The notes under the pieces: generated by a model | The model's input: the letters and a program-made list of their open reading frames with translations, nothing else | What the model was told of the DNA's origin: nothing | Databases searched by the model: none | Translations under genes and position numbers: made by a program | In this document: in pieces, positions 17,001-24,300 of the stretch | Position numbering within the stretch: position 1 is the first letter of the stretch | How the letters are laid out: the number at the start of each line of letters is the position of its first letter | NCBI GenBank assembly: GCA_021806135.1 | Contig: JAJZYB010000017.1 | Location: 1 to 37,419, forward strand | Length of the DNA: 37,419 nucleotides | Direction: 5' to 3' | Source of the DNA: Thermoplasmata archaeon | GTDB lineage: Archaea > Thermoplasmatota > Thermoplasmata > Lutacidiplasmatales > UBA184

Positions 17001-17760
17001 CTTCCATCCCATCACCTATCAGGTGGGGTTCAGCCAGCAGGGGCTCCCCGTGGGATTGAACTGGACGGTGGAGATCTCCGGGTCCAACGTGAGCGGGCCG
17101 GCGAGCGGGGCACTCTACGCGGCCTTGCCGAATGGGACGTACGCCTATTCCGTGCGGACGACGGCCGCCTCCTCGAGCCTGAGCTACGAACCCTCTCCGC
17201 TCCGGGGGAACCTCACGGTCAACGGCTCCGCCGTCTCGGTCGCCATCACCTTCGCCGCGGCGAACCACCCTGCCCTGTATGCGGTCACGTTCGCCCCCAC
17301 CGGGCTCCCCGCGGGGAGCTCCTTCAACCTTTCCGTGGACGGACGCAGCTTTACCAAGCTAACCGGCAATGTGGCCCTTCAGCTCGCCAACGGTAGCTAC
17401 AGCTTCGGGGTCCAGGCCCCCACCGGTTGGTCCGCCAACCCTGTCCAGGGAGTGGTGACCGTGAACGGAACGGGCGTCTCGGTGAGCCTCGCCTTCCAGG
17501 CGGTGCCCACCGGCCCCAGCACCTCCACCAGCCCGGGGATATCGAACGGGGTGTACCTTTCGCTCCTGGCGCTGGTGATCGTGCTGGCGATCCTCATGGT
17601 CGTCGGCTGGTTGCTCTACCTCGGTCGCCGGCGGGGCGGGGGATCGAAAACCCCGCCTGCGGCGGGCGGCCCGGCCCCTCCGCCTCCCCAGGCCTGGCAG
17701 CCGACGCCCGGGGAACCCCCCGTGGGCCCTCCCCCGGGGAACCCCCCAAGCTCACCGTGA
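14065..17760 (+). CDS. Large NosD-type parallel beta-helix surface protein
   Basis: This is a 1231-residue exported, membrane-anchored protein. Residues 5-30 form a signal peptide (LLIGAIALVMVSSTLFGGAL). About 90-720 is a tyrosine- and asparagine-rich parallel beta-helix built from short repeats (for example STYGVYLEDSTDGQILNN, then NTYGIWVDYSNRVTGYGN). It closes with the NosD/CASH signature GNYWSAY...GIGDTPY...DPYPL (about 777-815). Four beta-sandwich repeats of about 80 residues follow (825-1150), each opening F-x3-GLP-G-x-W/F, a domain common in Thermoplasmata surface and thermopsin-like proteins. A transmembrane helix (about 1163-1186), an Arg-rich stop-transfer and a proline-rich tail end it. 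Many N-x-S/T sequons suggest glycosylation. It may bind or process surface glycans. The ligand is unknown. Its last 9 bases overlap the convergent mptD gene. Confidence 0.88.
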   Translation: MSGSLPRSLLIGAIALVMVSSTLFGGALAALTGPGAHPAGTVIHLTIRPDGSLSTPAPISVSGNTYTLTQEINGTIVDERNGSTLDGAGHGLNSTGSGSVALSLYGVTGVTVEDLNITNASIGISIQNSSTVLVENNAILAIDYGVLADYSENLSAVGNHLSPGGTREMGIRFEYGSRATVSGNLMYRLYEGIQIDFFQGVLISGNNASRSTYGVYLEDSTDGQILNNIADNSTYGIFIYIDTGVNVSYNNAGYNTYGIWVDYSNRVTGYGNVVDHPSSTGLYLEYDVGVTLAGTLASYGYIGFEVYEVVQFDLKGGTALGSRDAGFYAVYAANGTVTGLNTAGSYYPVYLYYTQSMVVLQNVNVSYAGVGYGIYAEESSFTMIGGSVYGETSEAIYSYYNHQVDLVDVNGTGTSSTYLLYDEYSSSVTVTGGRWTGYYYGLDLQYEGSVTVTGTTFVNVTYAGRSASCGVLTLNDLTVLGGTQSDYGWYDEYSASVTVVNGTYQDLPTGLGLYYEQTDRILGASFSGITDYGIETEYAGSVSLSGVRVTGSVAVTDGFYDYESGRESVTNSSFPGLEYAVYLYGDGPARISNVTSQGSYSGIYADYPLSLTVQDSNFNSDNYSLDIYAQSITVTNNTATGAHIALYAEYVNQGLVAGNDFANAKSYAAWFYYGNNLSVSDNNLSGAGSYALALDYVTASQAWGNDLSHSLWGFELNNSTGIALTDNRIAGDPWAFSLNNATSNLFYHNNFINDARWVFKGTVTRNAWADGYPVGGNYWSAYSGKDLNHGPNQNLPGPDGIGDTPYTLGSGNADPYPLMKPWTSPVLTFSETGLPTGTSWSVTVNLTRLTAAAPYPLAYPQVNGAYTPYDYTVGTVPGYTAQPAKGNGTYTQSDVTVPIHFWTVNYTVSFAQTGLPANTTWGVKLSFAGLQVSGNASTLALDAANGTWGYQLESPTGYVASPSIGNLTVNGSAITIPIAFHPITYQVGFSQQGLPVGLNWTVEISGSNVSGPASGALYAALPNGTYAYSVRTTAASSSLSYEPSPLRGNLTVNGSAVSVAITFAAANHPALYAVTFAPTGLPAGSSFNLSVDGRSFTKLTGNVALQLANGSYSFGVQAPTGWSANPVQGVVTVNGTGVSVSLAFQAVPTGPSTSTSPGISNGVYLSLLALVIVLAILMVVGWLLYLGRRRGGGSKTPPAAGGPAPPPPQAWQPTPGEPPVGPPPGNPPSSP
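16538..17520 (+). repeat. Four tandem 'GLP' beta-domain repeats in the surface protein gene
   Basis: The encoded openings are FSETGLPTGTSW (near 16546), FAQTGLPANTTW (near 16792), FSQQGLPVGLNW (near 17029) and FAPTGLPAGSSF (near 17287). Spacing is about 240-260 bases. The units have diverged strongly at DNA level, so this is an old protein-level duplication rather than a recent DNA repeat. Confidence 0.8.
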
Positions 17761-18174
17761 CCGCGTGGGTCCACCGGAGGGCGCTCCCCGGCGAGGAGCG
17801 CCCGGAAGGACCTCCATCAACGGATAGCGCAGGTCCTCCCGATAGGCGAGCCGGGCCCGGACGGCGACCCCTCTCACCTGGACGGAGACCTCTGCGCGGA
17901 TCATCTCCCCCGTGAGGTAGCGGTAACCGAAGCGCCCTGTGCCGGACCGCGGTCCCCTCCGCGGGTCCAGGAACACGTGCACCTCGGTCACGTACGGCTG
18001 CAGGGAGACCGCCTTCTCCATCGCCCGGGCCAGGGAGCGGGCCGTCCTCGGCGAGACAGGGGTGCCCACGAACTGGTGGAAGAGCCCTCCCAGTTTGATC
18101 CCCGCTTCGAAGCAGGCCTGCTCCCGGTCCGTGACCCTCGCCGGCCGAGGAGTCCCCGGCCTCCCCCTAGGCAT
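17752..18174 (-). CDS. mptD: Archaeal dihydroneopterin aldolase (MptD)
   Basis: This 140-residue protein is of the archaeal MptD type, which cleaves 7,8-dihydroneopterin to 6-hydroxymethyl-dihydropterin and glycolaldehyde in pterin cofactor (tetrahydromethanopterin/folate) synthesis. The signature FEAGIKLGGLFHQFVGTPVS is clear. Glu23, His33 and Gln59 fall at the spacing of active-site residues reported for the Methanocaldococcus enzyme (Glu25, His35, Gln61), and Tyr111 is also present. Its ATG overlaps the stop of archaetidylserine synthase by 8 bases, so it is the last gene of that lipid operon, an unrelated pathway. The Arg/Gly/Pro C-terminal tail overlaps the end of the convergent surface-protein gene. 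Confidence 0.92.
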   Translation of the reverse strand: MPRGRPGTPRPARVTDREQACFEAGIKLGGLFHQFVGTPVSPRTARSLARAMEKAVSLQPYVTEVHVFLDPRRGPRSGTGRFGYRYLTGEMIRAEVSVQVRGVAVRARLAYREDLRYPLMEVLPGAPRRGAPSGGPTRSR

Positions 18175-18943
18175 GAGGGTTCCCCCCTGGGGGAGAGGGA
18201 TGTCGCGCCTGCCCCACGGCGAGCGGGCCCCCCACGTAGAGACCCACGAGGAGCAACAACGCCGTCACCGTGGCGGCGTACGCCGCGAGATAGGCCCCGC
18301 TCCCGGGGGCCGGGCGAAAGTTGCACAGGATGATCCCCAGGGCCACCAGTCCGCTCAGCGTCGCGATGACGCCCCTCAACGGCGAGCCACGCCGGACCTT
18401 AGGATAGGGCACGGGCAGGACCATGACGGGGATGAAGAGGAGGACGCCCAAGAGGAGAGCCATGGGGGAGGGCGACACGAAGGCCGGGTACTGGAAGAGA
18501 GGGACCAGCACCAGCAGGACCAGGGCGTTCTGGGGGGTGGAGGCGCCCAGGAAGTGTCCGCGCTTCCAACCCCGGGTCGTGTAGACGGTGAGGCGGAAGA
18601 GCCCCACCGCGGCGAGGGCCACGGCAACACCGAGGGCCAGGCCTTGCCACGGGTTCCACAGGCCGGTGGGGTAATTGTCGAAGGCCACCGCGGCGGCGGG
18701 GGCGAGGCAGAAGGTGACCCCGTCGGCCACCGAGTCCGCCACGCGGCCCCAGGCTCCCCCCGGGACCGCCGATCGGCGCGAGAAGAACCCGTCGAGCCCG
18801 TCGAAGGCCATCCCGGCGAGGATGAGGAAGAGGCCGAAGAGCTTGTTCCCCAGCAGGGTGTAGGCGATGGATCCGACGCCGCAGAGCCCATTGCCCGTGG
18901 TCGCCAGGTTCGCCCAGAGGCGCCAGAGGCTCCCCTTCTTCAC
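18167..18943 (-). CDS. pssA: Archaetidylserine synthase (CDP-alcohol phosphatidyltransferase)
   Basis: This is a 258-residue integral membrane enzyme of the CDP-alcohol phosphatidyltransferase family. The metal-binding motif is visible as FDGLDGFFSRRS then GRVADSVADG, with Asp48, Asp51, Asp70 and Asp74. There are about seven to eight hydrophobic segments. Next to the PSD-like decarboxylase it most likely makes archaetidylserine from CDP-archaeol and L-serine. I chose the GTG at 18943 because it overlaps the upstream stop as GTGA, the usual coupling. The ATG at 18970 would give a 31-base overlap and adds only MHSARGSGP. Other headgroup specificities (inositol phosphate, glycerol) are less likely given the neighbour. 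Confidence 0.9.
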   Translation of the reverse strand: MKKGSLWRLWANLATTGNGLCGVGSIAYTLLGNKLFGLFLILAGMAFDGLDGFFSRRSAVPGGAWGRVADSVADGVTFCLAPAAAVAFDNYPTGLWNPWQGLALGVAVALAAVGLFRLTVYTTRGWKRGHFLGASTPQNALVLLVLVPLFQYPAFVSPSPMALLLGVLLFIPVMVLPVPYPKVRRGSPLRGVIATLSGLVALGIILCNFRPAPGSGAYLAAYAATVTALLLLVGLYVGGPLAVGQARHPSPPGGNPHA

Positions 18944-19557
18944 GGGACCACTTCCGCGAGCGGAGTGCATCCCGCGCGCACCCGGTCCCCGGGCCGCACG
19001 AGCACCCGCACCCGTGCCCGGGGAAGGACCACGTCGACCCGGGAACCGAAGAGGATCATCCCCAGCCGGTCCGCCCGGCGGGCGGCGGTCCCCGGCTCCT
19101 GCCAGGAGCGGCAGCGGCGGGCCAGGAAACCGGTGATCTGGACCACCTCCACGATCCCCAGGGGGGAGACCAGCAGGTAACGCTTCTGGGCGTTCCCCGA
19201 AGCCGACGGGCTGAAAGCCGGGCGGCGGGGTCCCCCGCGGTCCTCCACCCGGAGCAGGTAGCCGCTCAGCGGGAACCGGTTCACGTGGACATCGGTCACG
19301 TTCATGAACGTCCCGATGCGGACACGGGGGCCCTCCTCCGCCACCACGAGGACATGCCCATCTGCGGCGGAGAGGACATCCCCCTGCCCGGTGCGCTCCG
19401 GGTCACGGAAGAAGGCGCCCAGGAACAGGGCCAGCCCCAGCGCGGTTCCCCCCAAGAGGTACCCCGGCCACCACCGGCCGCCGTAGGCGATGCCCGCGAG
19501 GAGGGCCCCGACCACAGCCAGCCCCAGGACCCAGGGCAAGCCTTCCCGGGCGAGCAC
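18940..19557 (-). CDS. asd: Archaetidylserine decarboxylase (PSD-like proenzyme)
   Basis: This 205-residue protein is a homologue of the short, archaeal-type phosphatidylserine decarboxylase. It makes archaetidylethanolamine by a pyruvoyl-dependent decarboxylation. Two N-terminal hydrophobic segments (WVLGLAVVGALLAGIAYGG, YLLGGTALGLALFLGAFF) anchor it. The catalytic body has SAADGHVLVV, TFMNVTDVHVNRFPLSG and the self-cleavage region GMILFGSRVDVVLP, where processing occurs between Gly and Ser. The start is a GTG at 19557. A TATA-like AATGGATAAG lies about 28 bases upstream, so the message is probably leaderless. It is the first gene of a three-gene operon with pssA and mptD. Confidence 0.93.
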   Translation of the reverse strand: MLAREGLPWVLGLAVVGALLAGIAYGGRWWPGYLLGGTALGLALFLGAFFRDPERTGQGDVLSAADGHVLVVAEEGPRVRIGTFMNVTDVHVNRFPLSGYLLRVEDRGGPRRPAFSPSASGNAQKRYLLVSPLGIVEVVQITGFLARRCRSWQEPGTAARRADRLGMILFGSRVDVVLPRARVRVLVRPGDRVRAGCTPLAEVVP

Positions 19558-19580
19558 GGGGGGAGAGCGAACCTTGACGG

Positions 19581-19590
19581 CTTATCCATT
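19581..19590 (-). promoter_or_regulatory. TATA-like element for the asd-pssA-mptD operon
   Basis: The minus strand reads AATGGATAAG, centred about 28 bases upstream of the GTG at 19557. This supports that GTG as a leaderless start. Confidence 0.5.
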
Positions 19591-19639
19591 TCCCTCCCCG
19601 CTTGCGGAGGGAGGCGAAACCTGGGGGTCCCCGGGCGGG

Positions 19640-22600
19640 TCAACCTGAAGGAACGGCCCCGGGTACCAGGCCCCGAACGACGGACGGGGCGGTAGAGAGC
19701 GGTCGCTCGGTCGACGGGGCGGGCGGTTGCCAAGCCTGGGGAGCATGATGGGAAACCTCCATCCAGGGGGATGGAGGACGGGCCCGATGGACTCCGGCGC
19801 TGGCCAGGGACCGCCAGGCCCGCCTTTCGGTCCTAGCCGCTTCGGCGAGCAAACCACGCCGGCGCTGGAGCGAGGCCAACCCCCGAAGGAGCCAGCCGAC
19901 GGACTCCGGATTCCGCTCCCGTCGCGCCTCCCGGAGGGCGTTCGTGAGGACCTGCTCCCCTTCCAGGAGCCGATCCAGGCGGACGAGCAGCCGGGCCTTC
20001 ATCCAGGCTAGGGGTGGCCGCTCCTCCCGGTCCAGGGTTTCCAAGAGAGGGCCGATCCGCCGCAACTCCTCAAGAGCCCACTGGACCCGCCCGACCTCTC
20101 CTGCCACCAGGATCTCGTAGCAGCGGATCAGGGGGAGGGCTTTCCATTGACCCACCTCTTCCATGGCGCGGCGCGAGGCGCGAAGGGTGCCCACCGCCTC
20201 CTTCCATCGCCCCTGGGAACAGAGGGCCTGGGCCTTCCGGAAGGTCGCCCACCCCCGGTGGATGGGCAATTCAAAGCGCAGGGTAAGTCCTTCCAGTTCA
20301 TGGAGATCCCTCTGTGCGGCGGCCCACCTCCGAGCTCGGAGGTCGACGAGGACCCGGTTGGTGATCAGGCTCGCCAGGACGGCCACGTTGCCGTGCCTCC
20401 GCGCCAGCCCCAGACCCCGGTCCAGTGCCCGGGCCGCTCCCTCCAGATCGCCTTGGGCAAGCCGGATCCGGGCCTCGTTCCCCCACTCCAGCGCCACCCG
20501 TCCGTTCTCCCGGGGCAAGACCGCTTCCCGACGGGACTCCCGGGAGGCGTCCAGGGCATCCCGGAGTGGGCCCAGATGGATCTGAGCCGCGCTCCGGCTG
20601 ACGGTAGCCCAGGTGATCCAGATCCACTCCGAGGTCCCTTGGAGTTGCCGGAGCGCTCGCTGAGCCTGGCTGAGCGAAGCCTTCCAGCGACCCTGCTGGT
20701 AGGCCAGGACCGCCCCGGTGGCGTTCAACGCACCCCGCAATGCCGCCGGGAGAGGGCCCGGCAAGAGGGACACGTCCCTCCGGGCTCTACGAAGCTCCTG
20801 TTCGGCCCGGGAGGTGTTCACCGCCACCATGGCTGACGCGAGGTTCACGCGGGCCCATATCCGCAGAGCTGAACTTCCCCGCAGAACCTTCAGCAACGAC
20901 GAGAGCACGGCCTGGGAGGCCCGGGGGTAGCCAGACGCCCAGAGCCACTGTCCGGCTCGGATCTCCAGGGGGGCGCGGACCCAGAGGGAATCCGGGCTCG
21001 ACGGGAAGGCCTGCCGGAGGTGGTCCACGGCCTCCTCCACTTCCTCGGGGATGGTCCCCCGCATGGCTCGATCCAGCTCCCGCTGGATCCAGGGAAGGGC
21101 GGTCCCCGGCGCATGGGCCCTGGCCAGGAGACCGGCGACCAAGGCCGGGGAGGCGGGTCGATGTTCCGCGAACCAATTCCCCAGCCGCAGGCAGACCACC
21201 GGGAGGGGCTCGAACCCCTCGAGCAAGTACTCCCGGAATCCGGGGTTCTCGAACGTCCATCGACCTTCCCCGAGGGGACGGACCAGGGTGCTTCGCGCGG
21301 CCCGTTCCAGCGCCCGATGGACGCTGTGGGTCCCCGCATCCCCGTCCAGCTCCAGGACGTGGGAAAGGGGGGACTCCTCAAATGACGCTCCGAGCAAGGC
21401 CCCGTACCCGAGCAGCTTACGGTCGGAGGGCGAGAGGTCCTCCAGATAGGTGTTGAGAACGTTCCAAACCGGGTTGGAGGGCCCGGGTTGACGGGCTCGG
21501 GAGTCACGAAGGGTCTTCCGGTCCCGAGGAGGACTCCAGCCCCTGCGCACCCGGATCTGCCGAAGGCCCTCGATGAGCGACGCGGGGTTTCCTCGGGCCC
21601 ACCGATCGAGGGCCCGCACCTGCCGTTCTGGAACGGCTCTCCTCTCGAGTCGGAGCCCGGCTTCGATGATCGCCTCCGCGTCCGCAGCCTCCAGGGGTGG
21701 TATCCGGAGGACTCGGAAACCTCCCGGGATCCAGACGGCCGTGGAGCGAAGAAGAGCGGGAGGGCCTTCCGTCTCCTTTGACCCGAACGAGAGCACGACC
21801 CGGGTCCTCTCTCCGAAATGAGCCAGGCTTCCCAGGAGGAATCGCAGCACGGTACGGTGGGACTCTTTGGCCCGGTTCACGTCGTCCAAGAGGAACAGTA
21901 CCGGACCTGCTGGAGGGGTGCGTTTCCCCAGCGCCCCCAATCGGAGAAGGAAGCCCGGAAGCGCACCTGGGGACCGGGTAAGGGTACCAGGCCCCGACCC
22001 GGGACCGAGGAGATCCGCGGCGAATGCTCGGGCGGAAGGCCCCTCGCCGGAGAAGTCGGCCCGTCGAACATCGAATCCCTGGATCAGGGCGGTCCGGGAG
22101 ATCCAATCCAACAGGCTCGTCTTGCCGGAGCCGACGCCCCCCAGGACCAGCAGGATCTGGGGGCCGGGACCCGACAAGTCCCGGGGACGCAGGAAGCGCA
22201 AGACCTCCAACCGCTCGGGGTAGCGACCCAGGAACCGGGGGATGGTCCCGGGTAGAGTGGCACCGGCTCCGGGCACCAGGGTCTCCAACTGCCGAAGCAG
22301 GCCAGGGAGATCCCCGGCGCACCCGGACAGCGCGTCGGGGAGGGTCCGAAGGAGGGACTCCGCTGGCGAGTCCGGGAGGAGAAACGTGAGCTCCTCGAAG
22401 GTGAGGTCGAGTCCCATCACCCGCTGAGGGAGGATCGTCTCCCAGAGCTTCCTTGCCCGGTCAGCACCGTCCGGGGCCAGTGCGTAGAGGTTCTCATGGC
22501 GATAGCGGTCCCGCTCTCCGGCGGGGAAGACGAGAAGGTCCCCCCGCTGCCGAAGGATCCGGGTGATCCGGGAACAGGTGGGTTGCGAAAGGCCCAGGGC

Positions 22601-22729
22601 CCGTCCGATGCCCCGTTGAGTCGCTCTTCGTCCGGGTTCCCCGTGCTCCCCGAGATAGAGAAGAAGGCGGTCCGCCGGGCGTAGGGGGTGGCTCCGCGGA
22701 GGGAGCCCGGGAGGGCCGAGGGTGGTCAT
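19640..22729 (-). CDS. wHTH-STAND ATPase with C-terminal helical (TPR-like) repeats
   Basis: This 1029-residue protein has three parts. Residues about 15-85 form a winged helix-turn-helix (RPADRLLLYLGEHGEPGRRA, GIGRALGLSQPTCSRITRIL). About 190-430 is a STAND-type P-loop ATPase with Walker A LGGVGSGKTSLLD (197-204) and Walker B VLFLLDDVNR (Asp282/283). About 540-1000 is an alpha-helical repeat array (ARAHAPGTALPWIQRELDRA, AQRALRQLQGTSEWIW, and others) resembling TPRs. STAND proteins are switches that oligomerise on ligand sensing. The order here, DNA-binding domain first, differs from MalT-type regulators, which carry it at the C-terminus. I chose ATG 22729. An open frame runs to 22912 but overlaps the divergent gene and looks non-coding. 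The divergent partner encodes a surface protein. Confidence 0.82.
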   Translation of the reverse strand: MTTLGPPGLPPRSHPLRPADRLLLYLGEHGEPGRRATQRGIGRALGLSQPTCSRITRILRQRGDLLVFPAGERDRYRHENLYALAPDGADRARKLWETILPQRVMGLDLTFEELTFLLPDSPAESLLRTLPDALSGCAGDLPGLLRQLETLVPGAGATLPGTIPRFLGRYPERLEVLRFLRPRDLSGPGPQILLVLGGVGSGKTSLLDWISRTALIQGFDVRRADFSGEGPSARAFAADLLGPGSGPGTLTRSPGALPGFLLRLGALGKRTPPAGPVLFLLDDVNRAKESHRTVLRFLLGSLAHFGERTRVVLSFGSKETEGPPALLRSTAVWIPGGFRVLRIPPLEAADAEAIIEAGLRLERRAVPERQVRALDRWARGNPASLIEGLRQIRVRRGWSPPRDRKTLRDSRARQPGPSNPVWNVLNTYLEDLSPSDRKLLGYGALLGASFEESPLSHVLELDGDAGTHSVHRALERAARSTLVRPLGEGRWTFENPGFREYLLEGFEPLPVVCLRLGNWFAEHRPASPALVAGLLARAHAPGTALPWIQRELDRAMRGTIPEEVEEAVDHLRQAFPSSPDSLWVRAPLEIRAGQWLWASGYPRASQAVLSSLLKVLRGSSALRIWARVNLASAMVAVNTSRAEQELRRARRDVSLLPGPLPAALRGALNATGAVLAYQQGRWKASLSQAQRALRQLQGTSEWIWITWATVSRSAAQIHLGPLRDALDASRESRREAVLPRENGRVALEWGNEARIRLAQGDLEGAARALDRGLGLARRHGNVAVLASLITNRVLVDLRARRWAAAQRDLHELEGLTLRFELPIHRGWATFRKAQALCSQGRWKEAVGTLRASRRAMEEVGQWKALPLIRCYEILVAGEVGRVQWALEELRRIGPLLETLDREERPPLAWMKARLLVRLDRLLEGEQVLTNALREARRERNPESVGWLLRGLASLQRRRGLLAEAARTERRAWRSLASAGVHRARPPSPWMEVSHHAPQAWQPPAPSTERPLSTAPSVVRGLVPGAVPSG

Positions 22730-22740
22730 GAGGGCCGTGA

Positions 22741-22770
22741 TGTGAATAAGCGACGAGCCATTAAGCCCAG
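22741..22770. promoter_or_regulatory. Shared divergent promoter region (STAND regulator / surface protein)
   Basis: Only 60 bases separate the two start codons. CCATTAAGCC (22758-22767) lies about 27 bases before the plus-strand ATG at 22790, fitting a leaderless start. Read in reverse it also lies about 34 bases before the minus-strand ATG at 22729. A second AT-rich patch, TGTGAATAAG (22741-22750), could serve the minus direction. Any regulator bound here would probably affect both genes. Confidence 0.5.
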
Positions 22771-22789
22771 GGTCCCAGTGCCCGAAGCG

Positions 22790-23659
22790 ATGAGCGCTAG
22801 GACTGCCGTCCTGATCGCCGTGGTTCTGGGAATGACTATGCTGACCGCCGCCCTGACCGTGGGAGGGTCCCCCGGTGCCCTGCCGGGCCAACCGGCCACC
22901 ACCCTGGTGCACCCGGCGTCAGGGTACAACCAGAGCTACACCCAGACCGGCGGGAGTACCGCCAACACCAACGTGAATCTGGTGGGGTTGAGCAGTTCCT
23001 ATGCGGGGGGGCCATCGCTTGACGTGGTGATGAAGGTGGGCGGGTCCTTCATGGTCACATCGACCACCTACATGTACATCGTCTGGTTTGGCGGGTCCTC
23101 GAGTTCCAATGCCTCCGCGGAGTTCCTCGTTTCGAACAACAGCACGTCGGGGATGTACTACGGATTCAGCAACGGTGGCGGAGGCTACGGGATGGAGAAC
23201 TTCACCCTCTCCACGGGTGGCTCCACCATGAATTTCACCTTTCCCGTCAGTCTGGTCGGGCCGGCTTCCTCGTTCTCCATCGCCGCGTTCGCGGAGTACA
23301 GTGGTTCCGGCAGTTACGACATAAGCTGGATCGGGGCAGGTTACACCGGCACCGGCGGCGGTGGGGGCGGTGGCGGGGGGGGCGGCGGATGCTCGGGCAT
23401 CACCTGCACGGGCAGCTCATCGGGAAGCCCCTCGAACAACGGCTGGTTCCTCTACGCGGGGATCGGAGCCGTGATCGTCATTGCCCTGGTGGCCGTCCTG
23501 GCGTTGATGCTCCTACGGAAACGGAAGACTTCACCCCCTCCTCCGGGGTACCCTCCCTACACTCCCGGATACCCTGGCACGGGATACCCCCAGGCCCCAC
23601 CTTCATCCCCGCCGCCCCAGATGGGTCCCGTGCCCCCGCCCCCTCCCCCGACGCCCTGA
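22790..23659 (+). CDS. Small membrane-anchored surface protein with proline-rich tail
   Basis: This 289-residue protein has a signal peptide (about 3-28: ARTAVLIAVVLGMTMLTAAL) and a Ser/Gly/Asn-rich extracellular domain of about 160 residues with many N-x-S/T sequons. A pure glycine run of about 12 residues precedes CSGITC, a possible disulfide loop. A transmembrane helix follows (about 215-238: YAGIGAVIVIALVAVLALML), then a KRK stop-transfer and a Pro/Tyr-rich cytoplasmic tail (PPPPGYPPYTPGYPGTGYP). No catalytic family was recognised. I chose ATG 22790 over the first open codon at 22688, because it directly precedes the signal peptide and has a TATA-like element 27 bases upstream. It is divergent from the STAND regulator. 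Confidence 0.8.
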   Translation: MSARTAVLIAVVLGMTMLTAALTVGGSPGALPGQPATTLVHPASGYNQSYTQTGGSTANTNVNLVGLSSSYAGGPSLDVVMKVGGSFMVTSTTYMYIVWFGGSSSSNASAEFLVSNNSTSGMYYGFSNGGGGYGMENFTLSTGGSTMNFTFPVSLVGPASSFSIAAFAEYSGSGSYDISWIGAGYTGTGGGGGGGGGGGGCSGITCTGSSSGSPSNNGWFLYAGIGAVIVIALVAVLALMLLRKRKTSPPPPGYPPYTPGYPGTGYPQAPPSSPPPQMGPVPPPPPPTP

Positions 23660-23960
23660 AGGATGCCGTGGGGTGGACACGGGGTGGGGGCACTCCGGGC
23701 GGACCTCTTGGCGCGCACCTGGGCGGGCCGGTGAATTCCGCTCCGGCCCCCGGTCGGCGTCCACCCTAGGTCCGGCGCGGGAAACGGAGGAGCTGCGAAC
23801 CTCGAAGGACCTCCGCCCCGGACCCTCGCGGACCTGGAACGGGAGAGGTCGGAGTTCTCGAGGCGGTTCGGCCCTTCGGACCCTCCATGCTCCAGCAGTT
23901 CTAGAGGGGGGCCGGACCGAAGATGAGAAAGGACCCTTGAGGAGTTCCGGCGAGGTCGGC
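23660..23960. other. Convergent intergenic region of about 300 bases
   Basis: This lies between the surface protein and rps10, which converge. A short stretch read as RTLADLERERSEFSRRFGP (about 23818-23875) has coding-like character but no start and no continuation, so at most it is a remnant. No tRNA, terminator hairpin or repeat could be supported. Confidence 0.3.
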
Positions 23961-24272
23961 CTACGCCTTGAGCACGATCTCGATGTTCACGCCGTCAGGG
24001 ACCTGGATCCGCATCACCTGGCGGAGCGCCCGTTCGTCGGCGTCAATGTCGATCAGCCGCTTGTGGATGCGCATCTCCCAGTGGTCGATGGTGCTGGAGC
24101 CCCCCCCGTCCGGGCCCTTGCGCACGGGGACCTTCAGCCGCTTGGTTGGCAGCGGGACCGGCCCGACCATCCCGATGCCCGTCCGGCTGGAGATCTCCCG
24201 GATCTGGCCGCAGACCGTGTCCACCTTACGGGGGTCCGTGCCGCTCAACGAGATGCGCGCTTTCTGGGGCAT
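23961..24272 (-). CDS. rps10: Small ribosomal subunit protein uS10
   Basis: This 103-residue S10 of the 30S head has the archaeal/eukaryotic (S20e) form. It starts [20 protein letters not shown], has [20 protein letters not shown], and continues [20 protein letters not shown] then [13 protein letters not shown]. The length is typical. It starts 28 bases after the EF-1 alpha stop, the conserved archaeal arrangement, so both are expected to share a transcript. Confidence 0.98.
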   Translation of the reverse strand: MPQKARISLSGTDPRKVDTVCGQIREISSRTGIGMVGPVPLPTKRLKVPVRKGPDGGGSSTIDHWEMRIHKRLIDIDADERALRQVMRIQVPDGVNIEIVLKA

Positions 24273-24300
24273 GGTCCGGACCGCCTGGGGAGGATGGGGA

